Part shown: piece by piece, positions 8,641-16,510 of the stretch
How positions within the stretch are numbered: position 1 is the stretch's first letter
How the letters are laid out: each line of letters begins with the position of its first letter
From: UMGS1696 sp964623635
Lineage (GTDB): Bacteria; Bacillota; Clostridia; Oscillospirales; CAG-272
Direction of reading: 5' to 3'
Length of the DNA: 64,000 nt
Assembly (NCBI GenBank): GCA_964623635.1
Contig: CAZUUA010000002.1
Coordinates: 1-64,000 of the forward strand
Translations under genes and position numbers: made by a program
Notes under the pieces: model-generated
What the model saw: only the letters and a program-made list of their open reading frames with translations
What the model was told of the DNA's origin: nothing
The model's database searches: none

Positions 8641-10050
8641 ATGCAAACCATAGCAAGAACCAAGGAACAGATCCGTGCTTCTCTGGACGAAATGCGGCAG
8701 AGCAACCGGGCAGCGGCAGAGGCACTGACCGACAGCGTGGTGTTGACGGCGTATCGTTCGCTTGCAAGAGAAAAAGACGGACGAACCGTTTGGACATCCG
8801 CTTTGCAAAGGGCACTGCAGGAACACAGCGTGGTGGTGATCCCGGCGTCTGCGGACATCTACTGGATCGACGACACGGTGGTGATCCCCTCGAACAGGCA
8901 CATCGAAGCCACCGGTGCCACCATACGCCTGACGCCGGACTGCGAGGTACTGCTACTGCGGAACGAACACACGGCAGACGGCACCGCTCTCCCCATCCTA
9001 CCGGGCCGGGAAGACCGCAACATCTCCATCCACGGCGGTAGCTGGGAAGAGAGCCACAGCAAGCGTGGGGGCTACGGACAGAGCGGCAGGTACACCCATT
9101 TTGATACGGACGTGCCCGGGGAACGCAGACCCTTCTACGGCGTGTCCACCTGTATGCTGTTCAACAACATCATCGGTCTGACCATTCGAGATGCCAACTT
9201 TGCCCATGCGGCAGGGTTTGGGGTGCAGGTGGGGAACCTGACCAACGGGGTCTTCGAGAACATCACCTTCGAGAGCTGCTATGCGGACGGTCTGCACATC
9301 AATGGAAACAGCGAAAATCTTTACGTAAAAAATATTCGTGGCGAGGTGGGCGACGATCTGGTGGCGTTGAATATGTACGACTGGCAGAACTCCTCGGTGA
9401 CCTTTGGCAACACGAAAAATGTGCTGTGCGAAGAATTGCATCTGTCGCCGGAAAGCCGATACAAAGCCCTGCGGATCGAGCCGGGTGTGTATACCTATGG
9501 GGACGGCACCCAGGTGGACTGCGGCCTGTACGATGCCATCATCAGCCACGTGACGGGGATCATGACCTTCAAGATGTACTTCCAGACGCCGGCCTATCGG
9601 ATCGGAGAAGCGCCGGAGCGTGGAGGCGTTGGTTCGTCGGACAACCTGTACTTCGAGCACATTACCATCGATCTGGCAGGTCCCATCGACCGGTTTGCGG
9701 CATATTTGACCGGCGATCCGGTGAGAGGGCATTTTGCGGCCTTTGAGCTGGGCTCCCACATTGGGCACGTGACCTTCGAGCACATCGACCTGACCCTGCA
9801 CCGGGACGAATATCCCCTGTCGCATCTGGTGACCATCGGTCCCAAATCCATCCGCAACGGGGAGTGGGAAGTGTTCGACCCCTACCTGACCTCCCACGTA
9901 GGAACCGTTGCACTGCGGAATATTCGAATCAACGGAGAGTTGGTGCAGGGGGACGACAGCTTGGTGTACGTGACGGCCTTTGACGATATCAACGGAGACG
10001 GCAACAGCACCGGCTGTGGCACTGTGGACGAAGTGGCGTGGGCGAAGTAA
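8641..10050 (+). CDS. Right-handed beta-helix glycosidase, GH28 polygalacturonase-like
   Basis: 469 residues. After a helical N-terminus (1-40), the protein has the repeated short strands of a parallel beta-helix (NITFESCYADGLHING, NLYVKNIRGEVGDDLVALN, NVLCEELHLS). The YADG and GDDLVA (about 235-241) segments resemble the NTD and DD motifs of GH28 polygalacturonases; a clear GHG motif is not seen, so substrate and activity are unsure. There is no signal peptide, which suggests cytoplasmic action on oligosaccharides. CGGAGTGAGACC precedes the ATG. The uronate genes uxaAB in the same window fit a pectin diet. Confidence 0.75.
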   Translation: MQTIARTKEQIRASLDEMRQSNRAAAEALTDSVVLTAYRSLAREKDGRTVWTSALQRALQEHSVVVIPASADIYWIDDTVVIPSNRHIEATGATIRLTPDCEVLLLRNEHTADGTALPILPGREDRNISIHGGSWEESHSKRGGYGQSGRYTHFDTDVPGERRPFYGVSTCMLFNNIIGLTIRDANFAHAAGFGVQVGNLTNGVFENITFESCYADGLHINGNSENLYVKNIRGEVGDDLVALNMYDWQNSSVTFGNTKNVLCEELHLSPESRYKALRIEPGVYTYGDGTQVDCGLYDAIISHVTGIMTFKMYFQTPAYRIGEAPERGGVGSSDNLYFEHITIDLAGPIDRFAAYLTGDPVRGHFAAFELGSHIGHVTFEHIDLTLHRDEYPLSHLVTIGPKSIRNGEWEVFDPYLTSHVGTVALRNIRINGELVQGDDSLVYVTAFDDINGDGNSTGCGTVDEVAWAK

Positions 10051-10052
10051 TT

Positions 10053-10128
10053 GTGCGTACGCATATAAGAATAGAGTGAAAAAGGGACGCCCCCGGACGC
10101 CCCCTACTTTGGAGATTAAAATATTGGA
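10053..10128 (+). repeat. Dispersed intergenic repeat, family A, copy 1 (plus orientation)
   Basis: Element order: short palindrome (TGCGTACGCA), TATAAGAATAGAGTG, A-run, then GGGACGCCCCC-GGACGCCCCC (a tandem ten-mer), TACTTTGG and an A/T-rich arm ending ATATTGG. It fills the gap between the beta-helix gene and the GpsA-like gene. Nine further copies lie between 11.3 and 16.6 kb. Confidence 0.9.
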
Positions 10129-10173
10129 ATGCAGACCTCGCACATTTGCATTATCATGAAAGGAAGAAAAATT

Positions 10174-11211
10174 ATGGCTATTGTAACGATCATTGGTTCT
10201 GGTATGATGGGGTCGGCGCTGGCGTTTCCGGCTCGTGAAAACGGGCACACCGTTCGCTTGGTGGGGACGCACTTGGACAGAGACATCATCGACACTTGTA
10301 AAAAGACCGGCAGACATCCCAAGTTTACCAAGGATTTTCCTGCCGGTGTAGCGTATTATCAAATTGAAGAAATGGAGAACGCCATGGCCGGTGCAGACAT
10401 GATCATCGGTGGTGTCAGCAGCTTTGGCGTGGATTGGTTCGGCGACTATGTGCTGCCCAAGGTCCCGGACGAAATCCCGGTGCTGACCGTCACCAAGGGT
10501 CTGTGGAACACGCCGGACGGGGAACTGTTGCCGTATCCTATGGTTTGGCAAAAGAAGCTGGATGCGCTGGGCAAGAAGGTCTCCCTGAACGCCGTGGGTG
10601 GTCCCTGCACCAGCTATGAGCTTGTAGCCCATGACCAAACCGAGGTGGCGTTCTGTGGCAAGGATATGGCGATCCTGCAGCAGCTGAAGACCATCATGCA
10701 GACGAAGTATTACCATATCAGCCTGACCACCGATGTGATGGGCATCGAAAGTGCGGTGGCGCTGAAGAACGGCTACGCCCTGGGCATTGCGCTGACCATT
10801 GGTCTGAACCAAAAGGAAATGGGTGACGACACGCTGCATTTCAATTCCCAAGCGGCGGTGTTCGGGCAGAGCGTCCGGGAAATGGCAAAGCTGCTGGCCA
10901 TGCAGGGTGCCGGGACTCTGGACAACCTGTGTGTCGGTGCCGGTGACCTGTACGTGACGGTATACGGCGGCAGAACAAGACAGGTGGGTATCCTTCTGGG
11001 ACGAGGACTGGACATCGATGCAGCCAAGGCAGAGCTGGCCGGTGTGACGCTGGAATCGCTGGTGGTGGCCGTGCGTGTGGCAGAGGCGTTGAAGGTCAAG
11101 GCAGCCAAAGGGGAAGTAGACCTGCAAGAATTCCCGTTGCTCATGCACGTAGACAGCATCCTGACCGAAAAAGCTCCTGTGGACATCCCGTGGGAGAAAT
11201 TCACGTTCTAA
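10174..11211 (+). CDS. NAD(P)-dependent glycerol-3-phosphate dehydrogenase-like protein
   Basis: 345 residues with a Rossmann GSGMMG (8-13), GGPCTSYEL in place of the usual GPSFAxE, the catalytic-lysine motif ALKNGYALG (about 197) and GAGDLYVTVYGGRTRQ matching the GpsA GxGDLxxT...SRN region. The fold is GpsA-like, but several motifs deviate from housekeeping GpsA, so another polyol- or sugar-phosphate may be the substrate. AGGAAG precedes the ATG at 10174. A terminator follows. Family A repeats flank the gene on both sides. Confidence 0.75.
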   Translation: MAIVTIIGSGMMGSALAFPARENGHTVRLVGTHLDRDIIDTCKKTGRHPKFTKDFPAGVAYYQIEEMENAMAGADMIIGGVSSFGVDWFGDYVLPKVPDEIPVLTVTKGLWNTPDGELLPYPMVWQKKLDALGKKVSLNAVGGPCTSYELVAHDQTEVAFCGKDMAILQQLKTIMQTKYYHISLTTDVMGIESAVALKNGYALGIALTIGLNQKEMGDDTLHFNSQAAVFGQSVREMAKLLAMQGAGTLDNLCVGAGDLYVTVYGGRTRQVGILLGRGLDIDAAKAELAGVTLESLVVAVRVAEALKVKAAKGEVDLQEFPLLMHVDSILTEKAPVDIPWEKFTF

Positions 11212-11220
11212 GTAAATAAG

Positions 11221-11268
11221 AAGTCACGGTGTGGACCCAGCGATCGTTCCTGCCGTGACTTTATATTT
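11221..11268 (+). terminator. Terminator of the GpsA-like gene
   Basis: AAGTCACGG (11221-11229) pairs with CCGTGACTT (11253-11261) and is followed by TTATATTTT. Confidence 0.8.
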
Positions 11269-11288
11269 TCGTGTACTAACAACGCAGT

Positions 11289-11712
11289 TTCCGAAGTAGG
11301 GGGCGTCCGGGGGCGTCCCTTTTTCACTCTATTCTTATATATATGTGCGTACCCATGCCCCATACTTGCATGGTGTCTTACTTCTAACTTCTAATATCTA
11401 ACTTCATGAAGTAGGGGGCGTCCTGGGGCGTCCCTTTTTAAGTTTATTCTTATACACGCAGTGTATGGATACACACACACACATACATCTTTCTTCTAAC
11501 TTCTAATATCTAACTTTGTGAAGTAGGGGGCGTCCTGGGGCGTCCCTTTTTCACTCTATTCTTATATACACAGTGTATGGATATACGTAGTATATGGACG
11601 CACGTCTCACACGCACCAACTTCTAATTACTAACATCTTATATCCCGAAGTAGGGGGCGTCCTGGGGCGTCCCTTTTGCACTCTATTCTTATACGCACGC
11701 ACGTACCCACAT
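11289..11712 (-). repeat. Tandem array of four family A repeats (minus orientation)
   Basis: Four copies of the family A core, with AAGTAGGGGG starting at 11294, 11409, 11521 and 11648, spaced 115, 112 and 127 bases. Each unit holds an arm like TTCTAACTTCTAATATCTAAC, the GGGGGCGTCC doublet, CCCTTTTT, a TATTCTTATA segment and a palindrome such as ATACACGCAGTGTAT. All four are co-oriented with tagA and lie past its stop. The stretch 11269-11721 holds no gene. Confidence 0.9.
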
Positions 11713-11721
11713 ACATACGTA

Positions 11722-12480
11722 CTACTTCTTATTTCTGATCTTCCAAAGCATTGTGCCGAAGTAGAAGCGGGGAAGGTTCATCATGCGGCCGATGCGGCGT
11801 GGCTCCTTGCACAGGCGATAGAACCATTCCAGTCCCAGCCGGATGAAGATCTTCGGTGCTCGCTTCACCGTTCCGGCGTACACGTCTACAGAGCCACCCA
11901 GACCCAACAGCAGCGTCACACCGGGTAGGGCAGACCGATTGGTGTGGATCCATTTCTCCTGCGTAGGTGCGCCCAGACACACGTACAGCACGTCTGCACC
12001 GCTCTGCCGTACTTCTTCCAGTACCGCTTCGTTTTCAGCACCATCCTTCCGGAAATACCCGTCGTGTACCCCGGCGACCACCAGTCCCGGATACTTCTCC
12101 GTCAGCTTCTCTGCGGCGATCTGTGCCACACCCGGCTTGCCACCCAATAGGAACAGTCGATGCGTGGGCGCATGGGAAAGTGCTTCTACCAGCTTCTCTC
12201 CCACCACCACACCGGCGACCTTCTCCTTCAGTGGTGTTCCCAACATCTTCGCAGCCTTGATGACACCGATGCCGTCCGGCAACAGCAAGTCCGCAGAACC
12301 CACAATGGGGTAGAGCGTTGGGTCGTCGATGCAGGCCTGTACGATCTCCGCATTGGGTGTAAAGACCGCTGTTTGGGTGCCGTTCTCTAAACGTGAGGTC
12401 AATATATCGATGGTTTCGGCAACGGTCAGATTGTCAAAGGACAACCCACGAACCTCTACACGTGCAGTATTGTTTGCCAT
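11722..12480 (-). CDS. tagA: WecG/TagA/CpsF family glycosyltransferase
   Basis: 252 residues. The family adds N-acetylmannosamine or a related sugar to a lipid-linked sugar at the cytoplasmic membrane face, in teichoic acid or capsule synthesis. Visible family motifs are TPNAEIVQACIDDP (about 41-54), LLLPDGIGVIKAAKMLG, LFLLGGKPGVA and VCLGAPTQEKWIHTN, followed by the GLGGSVDVYAGTVKRAP segment. The ATG at 12478-12480 follows AAAGGAGAT; upstream in-frame codons come from the MITE. Acyl carrier protein lies upstream on the same strand across the MITE. Confidence 0.88.
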   Translation of the reverse strand: MANNTARVEVRGLSFDNLTVAETIDILTSRLENGTQTAVFTPNAEIVQACIDDPTLYPIVGSADLLLPDGIGVIKAAKMLGTPLKEKVAGVVVGEKLVEALSHAPTHRLFLLGGKPGVAQIAAEKLTEKYPGLVVAGVHDGYFRKDGAENEAVLEEVRQSGADVLYVCLGAPTQEKWIHTNRSALPGVTLLLGLGGSVDVYAGTVKRAPKIFIRLGLEWFYRLCKEPRRIGRMMNLPRFYFGTMLWKIRNKK

Positions 12481-12499
12481 AGGAATCTCCTTTATTTTA

Positions 12500-12557
12500 G
12501 GCACCACCGCACAAATCTGCCGACGCATCTGCATCATCAGAATTGTGCGGTGGCGCC
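12500..12557. mobile_element. MITE-like element, family B, 58-bp deletion form
   Basis: The left end GGCACCACCGCACAA and right end TTGTGCGGTGGCGCC are imperfect inverted repeats, with TTA on both outer sides as a possible target duplication. The inner and right part (ATCTGCCGACGCATCTGCAT and on) is identical to the right half of the 172-bp copy at 21730-21901, so this is an internal-deletion form. It sits between the acyl carrier protein gene and tagA, 20 bases before the tagA start. Confidence 0.85.
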
Positions 12558-12627
12558 TTAGAAAAACGTGCCACCGGTGCTTTCCCTGCGACACGTTTCT
12601 GCATTTACCGAGCTTTGTGAACGGAAC

Positions 12628-12852
12628 TTAAGCGTTTTCTGCCAGATAATCGGCAACGTCACCCACCGTGATGAACTTGTGTACGACGTCGTCCCCGATC
12701 TCGGTGTTGAACTTTTCTTCGCACAGCAGCACCAGGTCTGCCAGCTCCAGAGAGTTGATGCCCAGATCGTTGACCAGCTCAGCCTTGGGCGTGATTTCGT
12801 CCGGATTGATGGAAAGCTCCTCGACCAGAAGTGCCTTGACTTCCTCAAACAT
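12628..12852 (-). CDS. acpP: Acyl carrier protein
   Basis: 74 residues, acidic, four-helix ACP size. The phosphopantetheine site is Ser in DLGINSLELADLV (about residues 29-41). The usual motif is DSL; here it is NSL, a common variant of secondary ACPs, so it may serve a pathway other than bulk fatty acid synthesis. A near-perfect sigma-A promoter lies upstream (12934-12962). The next gene on the strand is the tagA homologue, so a cell-surface glycolipid role is possible but not shown. Confidence 0.88.
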   Translation of the reverse strand: MFEEVKALLVEELSINPDEITPKAELVNDLGINSLELADLVLLCEEKFNTEIGDDVVHKFITVGDVADYLAENA

Positions 12853-12933
12853 GATGTATGCTCCTCCTATAGGAATATTTCAATACTTGTATTGGCTGTT
12901 GTCAAAACCACAGACAGCCCTGCGTTCTATACT

Positions 12934-12962
12934 ATTATAATGCCAAGAACCCATTCTGTCAA
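12934..12962 (-). promoter_or_regulatory. Consensus sigma-A promoter for acpP
   Basis: On the minus strand TTGACA (12957-12962), 17-bp spacer, TATAAT (12934-12939), about 80 bases before the acpP ATG. Both hexamers are perfect. Confidence 0.9.
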
Positions 12963-13002
12963 GCTTTTTCTCAAAAATTTTCAAATTATTCTCAAAATCG
13001 TA

Positions 13003-13031
13003 TTGCAAAAACCCGACAGATACGGTATAAT
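13003..13031 (+). promoter_or_regulatory. Sigma-A promoter opening a long leader
   Basis: TTGCAA (13003-13008), 17-bp spacer, TATAAT (13026-13031), divergent from the acpP promoter. The first clear gene downstream starts at 13545, so the transcript would have a leader of about 500 bases containing three family A repeats and no convincing gene. Confidence 0.8.
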
Positions 13032-13087
13032 AGGGAAGGTCAACATCCACCAAGCTGGAAGTGGGTGCGTGTGGGACGTGCGTGCGT

Positions 13088-13278
13088 CCATACACTGCGT
13101 GTATAAGAATAAACTTCAAAAGAGCCGCCCCCGGACGCCCCCTACTTCGAGATATAAGATATTGGAAAAAAGAAGTTGGTGCGTGTGGGACGTGCGTCCA
13201 TATACTGCGTATATAAGGATAAACTTCAAAAGAGACGCCCCCGGACGCCCCCTACTTTGGGAAGTTGGATATTAGAAG
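13088..13278 (+). repeat. Family A repeats, copies 6 and 7 (plus orientation)
   Basis: Two units of about 110 bases. The palindromes at their left ends are ATACAC-TGC-GTGTAT (13090-13104) and ATATAC-TGC-GTATAT (13200-13214); the C-to-T change in one arm is matched by G-to-A in the other. Each is followed by AAG(A/G)ATAAACTTCAAAAGA, the GCCCCCGGACGCCCCC doublet and TACTT. Confidence 0.9.
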
Positions 13279-13347
13279 ACACAAGTAAGGTGTAGGTGGA
13301 AGACGTATGTGTAGCCTATGACAATATTGTGTTGCAATTGCCACAGG

Positions 13348-13437
13348 TATGCGTGTGTGTATCGCATATATATAAGAATAGAGTGCAAAAGGGACGCCCC
13401 CGGACGCCCCCTGCTTTGGAGATTGAGATATTAGAAA
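13348..13437 (+). repeat. Family A repeat, copy 8 (plus orientation)
   Basis: TATGCG/CGCATA palindrome, TATATAAGAATAGAGTG, GGGACGCCCCCGGACGCCCC, TGCTTTGG, then GATATTAGAA. Just upstream is GTGTTGCAATTGCCACAG (13330-13347), which reappears in reverse complement next to copy 10 near 16600-16620, so the repeat unit extends beyond the core. Confidence 0.88.
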
Positions 13438-13544
13438 CCAAACTTGTTTTGTGGCTATCCGATATTGGCATGGCTACGACAGGTGTGGATAGGATAATTC
13501 CAAAAATAAACATAAAAAACCTAAACCAAAAGGAGAATATGAAA

Positions 13545-14393
13545 ATGAAAACAAGTGTATCTACGTACAGCTTTGGTCCCTATGTGGAGAGCCTGGGCAT
13601 CTATGGCGTCATCGATAAGACCGCAGAATTTGGCTTTGACGGCATCGAATTCGTGGAATCCGGCTGGTCGAATGCTTCTCTGGACGAACTGAAGAAGATC
13701 GGCGAATATGCTGCTTCCAAGGGTCTGGCACTGGCATCCTTCTGCGTGGGCGCTGACTTCATCAACGGCTCCGGCGGTGACACCAAGGCCGAGATCGAAA
13801 GAGTCAAGGGCATGGTGGACAAGGCTGCCGCTTTGGGTGTCAAGAACATGAGACACGACGTAGCCAGCCAGCCCCACGGCAAGATCAACATCAGCTATGA
13901 CGATGCTCTGCCCACCATGGCAAGCGCCATCCGTGAGGTCGCTGCGTACGCCGAATCCAAGGGCGTTGGCACCATGACCGAGAACCATGGCTACTTCTCT
14001 CAGGACGTGCTCCGGGTCGAAAAGCTCATCAATACCGTGTCTCACCCCAACTTTGGTGCGCTTGTTGACCTTGGCAACTTCATGTGTGCCGACGAAGACC
14101 CTTGGAAGTCTGTTTCCGTTTTGGCTCCCTACGCCAAGCACGTACACGCCAAGGACTTCTTCAAGAAGAGCGGCATGGAAGTGGCTCCCGGTGCAGGCTG
14201 GTTCCAGACCAGAGCAGGGGACTATATCCGTGGCACCATCATCGGTCACGGTGACGCACGCATCTACCAGAGCATCCAGACCCTGAAGAAGTACGGCTAC
14301 GACGGCTTTGTGACCGTGGAATTCGAAGGCATGGAAGATAACCTGAAGGGCATCCAGCTGGGTCTGGACAACCTGAAGAGATTCATCGGCTAA
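13545..14393 (+). CDS. Sugar phosphate isomerase/epimerase (TIM barrel)
   Basis: 282 residues of the xylose-isomerase-like/AP endonuclease 2 fold: STYSFGPY at the N-terminus, FDGIEFVESGW (strand 2), TENHGYFSQD, GALVDLGNFMCADEDPW, HVHAKDFF and GFVTVEFEGMED with the metal-binding Glu, Asp and His residues in order. Two ATGs are close together; the second, at 13545, is nine bases from AGGAG and gives the better spacing. No signal peptide, so cytoplasmic. The substrate is unknown. A small membrane-anchored protein gene follows after four bases, suggesting an operon. Confidence 0.85.
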   Translation: MKTSVSTYSFGPYVESLGIYGVIDKTAEFGFDGIEFVESGWSNASLDELKKIGEYAASKGLALASFCVGADFINGSGGDTKAEIERVKGMVDKAAALGVKNMRHDVASQPHGKINISYDDALPTMASAIREVAAYAESKGVGTMTENHGYFSQDVLRVEKLINTVSHPNFGALVDLGNFMCADEDPWKSVSVLAPYAKHVHAKDFFKKSGMEVAPGAGWFQTRAGDYIRGTIIGHGDARIYQSIQTLKKYGYDGFVTVEFEGMEDNLKGIQLGLDNLKRFIG

Positions 14394-14397
14394 GCCC

Positions 14398-15123
14398 ATG
14401 TCCAAATTCACCGCAAAGGAACTGCCGCCGGAACCCATCGACCCTGCGCAAAATAACGATACGACCGAAACGGTTCAGCCCAACGAGGATACGAAGCTGC
14501 GTAACAAGCGCCGGGTCCTCGTGGGCTTTGTGGTGCTTTGCGCCTTGGGACTGGTCAGCGCCGTGTGCCTGCAGCATCCCCAGTGGTTCGAGGTACAGCA
14601 TAAGACGAACGCCAACACGTCCATGTACTCCGACCGGATCGTCAGCTACAATTTCTACCCAACGGACTACGACTTGGACGTGACCGCTGACGAGGTCTAT
14701 ATGGGTCTGGATCGGTACGTACACTACAAGACCGGCAACGAGACCTTCACCATCACCGACGGCAACTACGCCGCCTACAACGCCGCTGTGGTGTTCTTTG
14801 GGCAGTATTTCGAGACCGTTATCGCCGGAGACAGCGAGACCTACAACACGTTCTTCTCCGACCTTTACTATGAGTCCAACGACCCCCACATCGAGTTTGC
14901 GCCCCAGATGCTGTACGACATCCAGATCGAGCAGCTCTCTCAGGATCCTCAGAGCGACGGCACGACTCTGTACGCCTTTGATGTGTCCTACAAGATCCAC
15001 AAAAACGACGGCACCTTCCGCAACGACATCGGCAGCGACGGCTCCAAGACCTTGTACTTCGAACTGTTCGAGGACAAAGACGGCACCGTATGCATCGACC
15101 GGATCACATACTATACCCGGTGA
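14398..15123 (+). CDS. Single-pass membrane protein of unknown function
   Basis: 241 residues. A polar, acidic N-terminus (1-35) is followed by basic RNKRR, one hydrophobic helix at about 41-59 (VLVGFVVLCALGLVSAVC), then an outward domain rich in Asp, Tyr and Thr. The orientation (positive residues before the helix) puts the C-terminal domain outside. The start is four bases after the isomerase stop and about 150 bases before the radical SAM gene, so the three may be linked. I do not recognise the domain. Confidence 0.75.
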   Translation: MSKFTAKELPPEPIDPAQNNDTTETVQPNEDTKLRNKRRVLVGFVVLCALGLVSAVCLQHPQWFEVQHKTNANTSMYSDRIVSYNFYPTDYDLDVTADEVYMGLDRYVHYKTGNETFTITDGNYAAYNAAVVFFGQYFETVIAGDSETYNTFFSDLYYESNDPHIEFAPQMLYDIQIEQLSQDPQSDGTTLYAFDVSYKIHKNDGTFRNDIGSDGSKTLYFELFEDKDGTVCIDRITYYTR

Positions 15124-15148
15124 AACACCGCAGGTGTTGTGCGTGTGC

Positions 15149-15199
15149 CCATATACTGCGTGTATCCATACACTGCGTGTATCCATATACTGCGTATAT
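15149..15199 (+). repeat. Three 17-bp tandem repeats
   Basis: Three units of CCATAYACTGCGTRTAT at 15149, 15166 and 15183. Each contains an ATAYAC-TGC-GTRTAT palindrome; unit 2 is fully paired. The same 17-mer stands once before family A copies 6 and 7, so this is a local expansion of the element's hairpin. Confidence 0.85.
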
Positions 15200-15264
15200 T
15201 AAGAATAAACTTCAAAAGAGCCGCCCCCTGCCGCCCCCTGCTTTGGGAAGTTAGATATTAGCAA
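15183..15264 (+). repeat. Family A repeat, copy 9 (plus orientation)
   Basis: Hairpin unit, AAGAATAAACTTCAAAAGA, then a GCCGCCCCCTGCCGCCCCC form of the doublet, TGCTTTGGGAAGTTAGATATTAG. The arm ends 15 bases before the radical SAM gene and leads straight into its AAAGGAG ribosome site. This copy has CCG in place of ACG in both halves, so the two halves changed together. Confidence 0.85.
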
Positions 15265-15279
15265 CACAAAAGGAGTGCT

Positions 15280-16425
15280 ATGCGTTCTATCCAATTGCTC
15301 ATCAAACCGGCGTCGTCCCTTTGCAATATGCGGTGCCGGTACTGCTTCTATTGCGACGTGGCGGAGAACCGGAACACCGCTTCCTTTGGCGTGATGTCCC
15401 CGGAGACCACCGAAGCCATGGTCAAAAATATCTTCGCCGCTGCCCCCTCTGCCGTGTCCTTCGCCTTCCAAGGTGGTGAACCTACGCTGGCAGGAGCAGG
15501 GTATTTTCGGCATTTCCATAAAATGGTAGAGACCTACAACACGTCCCATGTGCCCGTGTCCTTTGCCCTGCAGACCAACGGATACGACCTGTCAGACGAG
15601 CTGGTGGCGTTGTTTGCAGCGTATCGCTATCTGGTGGGCGTGTCTCTGGACGGCACCGGTGCGCTCCACGACAGCCTGCGTCCCGATGCACAGGGGAACG
15701 GCACCTTCAAACGGGTCAACGCCACTCTGGATGCGCTGGCACGAGCTGGCATCGATACCAACATCCTTTGCGTGGTCACGGAACCGGTGGCAAGAGAAGC
15801 CGCACAGGTGTACAAATACTTCCGCTCGAAGCAATACAAGTTTGTGCAGTTTATCCCATATGTGCCGGATTTTGGCAGAGAAAAAGAAAACCATCCGTTC
15901 ACCTTGACCAACAAGCGATACGCACAGTTTTTGAATACGACATTTCGGTTGTACTACGAAGACTTTTGCAAAGGGCAGTATATCAGCATCCGACAGTTCG
16001 ACAACTTCATTCGGTTGGCTGCAGGAATGCCCACGGAGTGCTGTGGTATGGACGGCATCTGTCACGCCAACCTGATCGTGGAAGCGGACGGCAGCGTGTA
16101 CCCCTGCGACTTCTACGTGCTGGACAAATGGAAAACGGGCAACATCGCCACGGACGACATCCAGACCCTGCTGCGCGCCCCGGTTGCCAAGACCTTCGTG
16201 GACCTGTCAAGCCCCATAGACCCAGCCTGCCGGGACTGCGAATGCCGCGCGATCTGCCGAGGTGGCTGCCGACGACATCGAGAAACCGCCGATGGTAGCA
16301 CCAGCTTAGGCTTGAACCGCTACTGCGAGGCATACAAGCAATTCTTCCACGAAAACCGTGACCGGATCTTGGATATGGCAAGGAAGGTCAGTCTCCCAAC
16401 AAGTTGGGCCACCCAACAAGGTTGA
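15280..16425 (+). CDS. Radical SAM/SPASM protein, anaerobic sulfatase-maturase type
   Basis: 381 residues. The radical SAM cluster motif is CNMRCRYC (C15, C19, C22), followed by YCD as in anSME. The SPASM region has CGMDGICHANLIVEADG, YPCDFYVLDKW and CRDCECRAICRGGCRRHRE, with a final NRYCEAYK, giving the Cys set for two auxiliary 4Fe-4S clusters. Known relatives oxidise Cys or Ser in sulfatases to formylglycine without oxygen. No sulfatase with a CxPxR motif is in the window, so the partner is elsewhere or different. The last codons lie in a 17-bp tandem repeat that appears to have set the C-terminus. Confidence 0.88.
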   Translation: MRSIQLLIKPASSLCNMRCRYCFYCDVAENRNTASFGVMSPETTEAMVKNIFAAAPSAVSFAFQGGEPTLAGAGYFRHFHKMVETYNTSHVPVSFALQTNGYDLSDELVALFAAYRYLVGVSLDGTGALHDSLRPDAQGNGTFKRVNATLDALARAGIDTNILCVVTEPVAREAAQVYKYFRSKQYKFVQFIPYVPDFGREKENHPFTLTNKRYAQFLNTTFRLYYEDFCKGQYISIRQFDNFIRLAAGMPTECCGMDGICHANLIVEADGSVYPCDFYVLDKWKTGNIATDDIQTLLRAPVAKTFVDLSSPIDPACRDCECRAICRGGCRRHRETADGSTSLGLNRYCEAYKQFFHENRDRILDMARKVSLPTSWATQQG

Positions 16426-16477
16426 GTCGCCCAACAAGATGAGTCTCCCAACAAGTTGGGTCACCCAACAAGATGGG
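16392..16477 (+). repeat. Five 17-18 bp tandem repeats at the 3' end of the radical SAM gene
   Basis: Units of TCNCCCAACAAGNTGNG at 16392, 16409 (18 bases, starting CCA), 16427, 16444 and 16461. The stop codon of the radical SAM gene (16423-16425) falls in the second unit. The extra base in that unit shifts frame relative to the first. Confidence 0.92.
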
Positions 16478-16510
16478 CGAAGGATGCACGTTAGGCTTGT
16501 GTCCAACTTT

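Noticed and set aside
10081..10112. Family A core as a Rho-independent terminator
   Set aside because: The GC-rich doublet is a direct repeat, not an inverted one, so it does not form a stem before the T- or A-run.
8998..11148. A 716-codon open frame on the minus strand across the beta-helix and GpsA-like genes
   Set aside because: Long antisense frames are common here because of codon bias. The translation shows no family motif and is rich in His and Gln; the plus-strand genes have clear motifs and ribosome sites.
11289..11712. CRISPR array
   Set aside because: The repeat units are about 50 bases plus related flanks; the between-sequences are themselves similar, not unique spacers, and no cas gene is present.
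12568..13275. Plus-strand frame of 235 codons across the acpP region
   Set aside because: It runs antisense to acpP and through both promoters and two repeats; the product includes the repeat-derived SRPRTPPTS segment and has no real start signal.
13296..13544. N-terminal extension of the isomerase into the repeat
   Set aside because: The extra 80 residues come from repeat copy 8. The true start has a clear AAAGGAG and matches the family N-terminus.
16392..16477. CRISPR or iteron-type origin
   Set aside because: The 17-bp units are directly adjacent with no spacers, and no replication gene is near.
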